Of a DNA stretch of 6,291 bases, positions 5,486 to 6,291 are shown piece by piece (within the stretch, counting starts at the first letter, position 1; each line of letters opens with the position of its first letter). Position numbers and translations under genes: made by a program. The notes beneath the pieces were generated by a model. It was not told where the DNA came from. It saw only the letters and a program-made list of their open reading frames with translations, and made no database searches. This stretch comes from Thermoleophilaceae bacterium (GTDB lineage: Bacteria; Actinomycetota; Thermoleophilia; Solirubrobacterales; Thermoleophilaceae): NCBI GenBank assembly GCA_013812485.1, contig JACCTJ010000010.1:1-6291 (forward strand). Direction: 5' to 3'.

Positions 5486-6291
5486 GCCGCGCCGAGTGAG
5501 AGCTCCGCCGCAGCGACCCGAGGAGGAAGGCGAGCGGCTGGCCTCCGGCAAGCTCCTGCTCGACGAGCCCGCGCCGGGCGTGGCGCGGCTCACGATCTTG
5601 AACCCCGAGAAGCGCGGGGCGCTCGACCACGAGCTGCTCGACGCCCTGGCCGAGGCCTGCGGGCGGCTCGAGGCCCGTTGTCTGCTCATCACCGGCCAGG
5701 GCGCGATGTTCTCGGCGGGCTACGACATCGGTGACTTTCAGGATCCGGAGCGCTTCGCCGACGAGGCCGAGCGCCTGGTCGGCCATCCCTTCCACGATGC
5801 CATAGAGGCGCTCGAACGCTATCCGTTCCCGGTGGTCGCCGCCCTCAACGGGCACGCCATCGGCGGCGGACTCGAGCTCGCGGTGACCGCCGACCTGCGG
5901 GTCGCCGCGCGCGGCATCAAGGTCAGGATGCCGCCGGCGAAGCTGGGCCTCATCTACTCGCACACCGGCCTGCGCAGGTTCGTCGAGACCTGCGGGCTCG
6001 CGGCCACCAACGAGCTCTTCCACCTCGGGCGCAGCATCGACACTGACCGGGCGCTGGCCATCGGGCTCGTCAACCAGGTGGTCGAGCCGGAGGAGCTCGC
6101 GGAGGCCGGCGTCTCGCTGGCCGGCGAGATCGCGGCCAACGCGCCGCTCTCGCTCTCGGGCAACAAGCGCATCCTGCGGGCGCTGCGCGAGCACCCCGGC
6201 CGCCTCCCCGACGACCTCGAGCGCGAGCTCGTCGAGCTGCGCGAGTCGTGCTTTCGCAGCGAGGACTTCCGCGAGGGAGTTGCCGCCTTCG
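5481..6291 (+). CDS. Enoyl-CoA hydratase/isomerase (crotonase) family protein, 3' end outside window
   Basis: 270 codons are visible from the ATG at 5481. The crotonase fold binds acyl-CoA thioesters and stabilises their enolate in an oxyanion hole; it is cytosolic. Visible motifs are NPEKRGALD (41-49), FSAGYDIGDF (77-86, first oxyanion half), and NGHAIGGGLELAVTADLR (123-140), with Glu132 at the position of the first hydratase Glu. The second hydratase Glu is replaced in RMPPAKLGLIYSHTG (149-163). Tyr159 aligns with the Tyr of E. coli methylmalonyl-CoA decarboxylase, and the C-terminal ESCFRSEDFREGVAAF also resembles that enzyme. Only about 15 residues should be missing beyond the window. The start is uncertain: ATG 5481 would begin only 7 bases from the divergent glycosyltransferase remnant, GTG 5496 is also in frame, and the good Shine-Dalgarno points to CTG 5538. 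Family confidence is high; the exact reaction (hydration, isomerisation or decarboxylation) is open. Confidence 0.9.
   Translation, partial: MVPRRVRAPPQRPEEEGERLASGKLLLDEPAPGVARLTILNPEKRGALDHELLDALAEACGRLEARCLLITGQGAMFSAGYDIGDFQDPERFADEAERLVGHPFHDAIEALERYPFPVVAALNGHAIGGGLELAVTADLRVAARGIKVRMPPAKLGLIYSHTGLRRFVETCGLAATNELFHLGRSIDTDRALAIGLVNQVVEPEELAEAGVSLAGEIAANAPLSLSGNKRILRALREHPGRLPDDLERELVELRESCFRSEDFREGVAAF
5520..5530 (+). promoter_or_regulatory. Strong Shine-Dalgarno sequence followed by CTG
   Basis: GAGGAGGAAGG lies 7 bases before an in-frame CTG at 5538, but no ATG, GTG or TTG follows at a usable distance. The residues from CTG on (LASGKLLLDEP...) look like a natural crotonase N-terminus, so this may be the real start region. 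Confidence 0.5.

Noticed and set aside
4770..6194. 474-codon open frame on the minus strand
   Set aside because: It is antisense to the crotonase motifs and overlaps glpK in another frame. The Arg/Ala/Gly-rich translation is typical of high-GC shadow frames. Only a short piece near 5217-5267 carries real (glycosyltransferase) homology.

Overview
The base composition is very high in G+C, with G/C-biased third codon positions, GTG starts and long antisense shadow frames. Together with the protein types present, this suggests a high-GC actinobacterium. The closest fit from memory is the Thermoleophilia (Solirubrobacterales/Gaiellales), but that placement is inference and no marker gene is present. 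The clustered frameshifts would also fit a metagenome-derived or long-read assembly.

Left part (1-1515, + strand): the 3' part of a secreted or membrane-anchored cell-wall hydrolase. It joins a lytic transglycosylase (SLT) domain to a C-terminal domain carrying the zinc-site motifs of the LAS/M15-type D-Ala peptidases. Its start lies before the window. Converging on it is a broken short-chain dehydrogenase/reductase (1521-2105, - strand). This has lost its whole catalytic middle and is spread over three reading frames.

Middle (2201-2742): two small, very acidic, probably disordered proteins in convergent orientation, 11 bp apart. The first (2201-2566, +) has a strong ribosome binding site. 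The second (2578-2742, -) has none, and may be leaderless or follow plsC.

Right of this lies a minus-strand lipid cluster. In transcription order it is a decayed family 2 glycosyltransferase remnant (5473-5108), intact glycerol kinase glpK (5095-3635), a PlsC-type 1-acylglycerol-3-phosphate acyltransferase (about 3614-2817) and then the small acidic gene. GlpK makes glycerol-3-phosphate and PlsC catalyses a later acylation toward phosphatidic acid, so the pair makes metabolic sense as one transcription unit. Divergent from it is a crotonase-family enoyl-CoA hydratase/isomerase (5481 to the window end, +, 3' end cut). It resembles methylmalonyl-CoA decarboxylase around its active site.

No tRNA, rRNA, CRISPR array, insertion sequence or phage gene was seen. 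The points most worth a second look are the two-enzyme cell-wall hydrolase, the two genes that lost their central catalytic segments in the same way within 4 kb, the altered fructose-1,6-bisphosphate loop of GlpK, and a strong Shine-Dalgarno followed by CTG in the crotonase gene. I found no convincing new multi-gene system.
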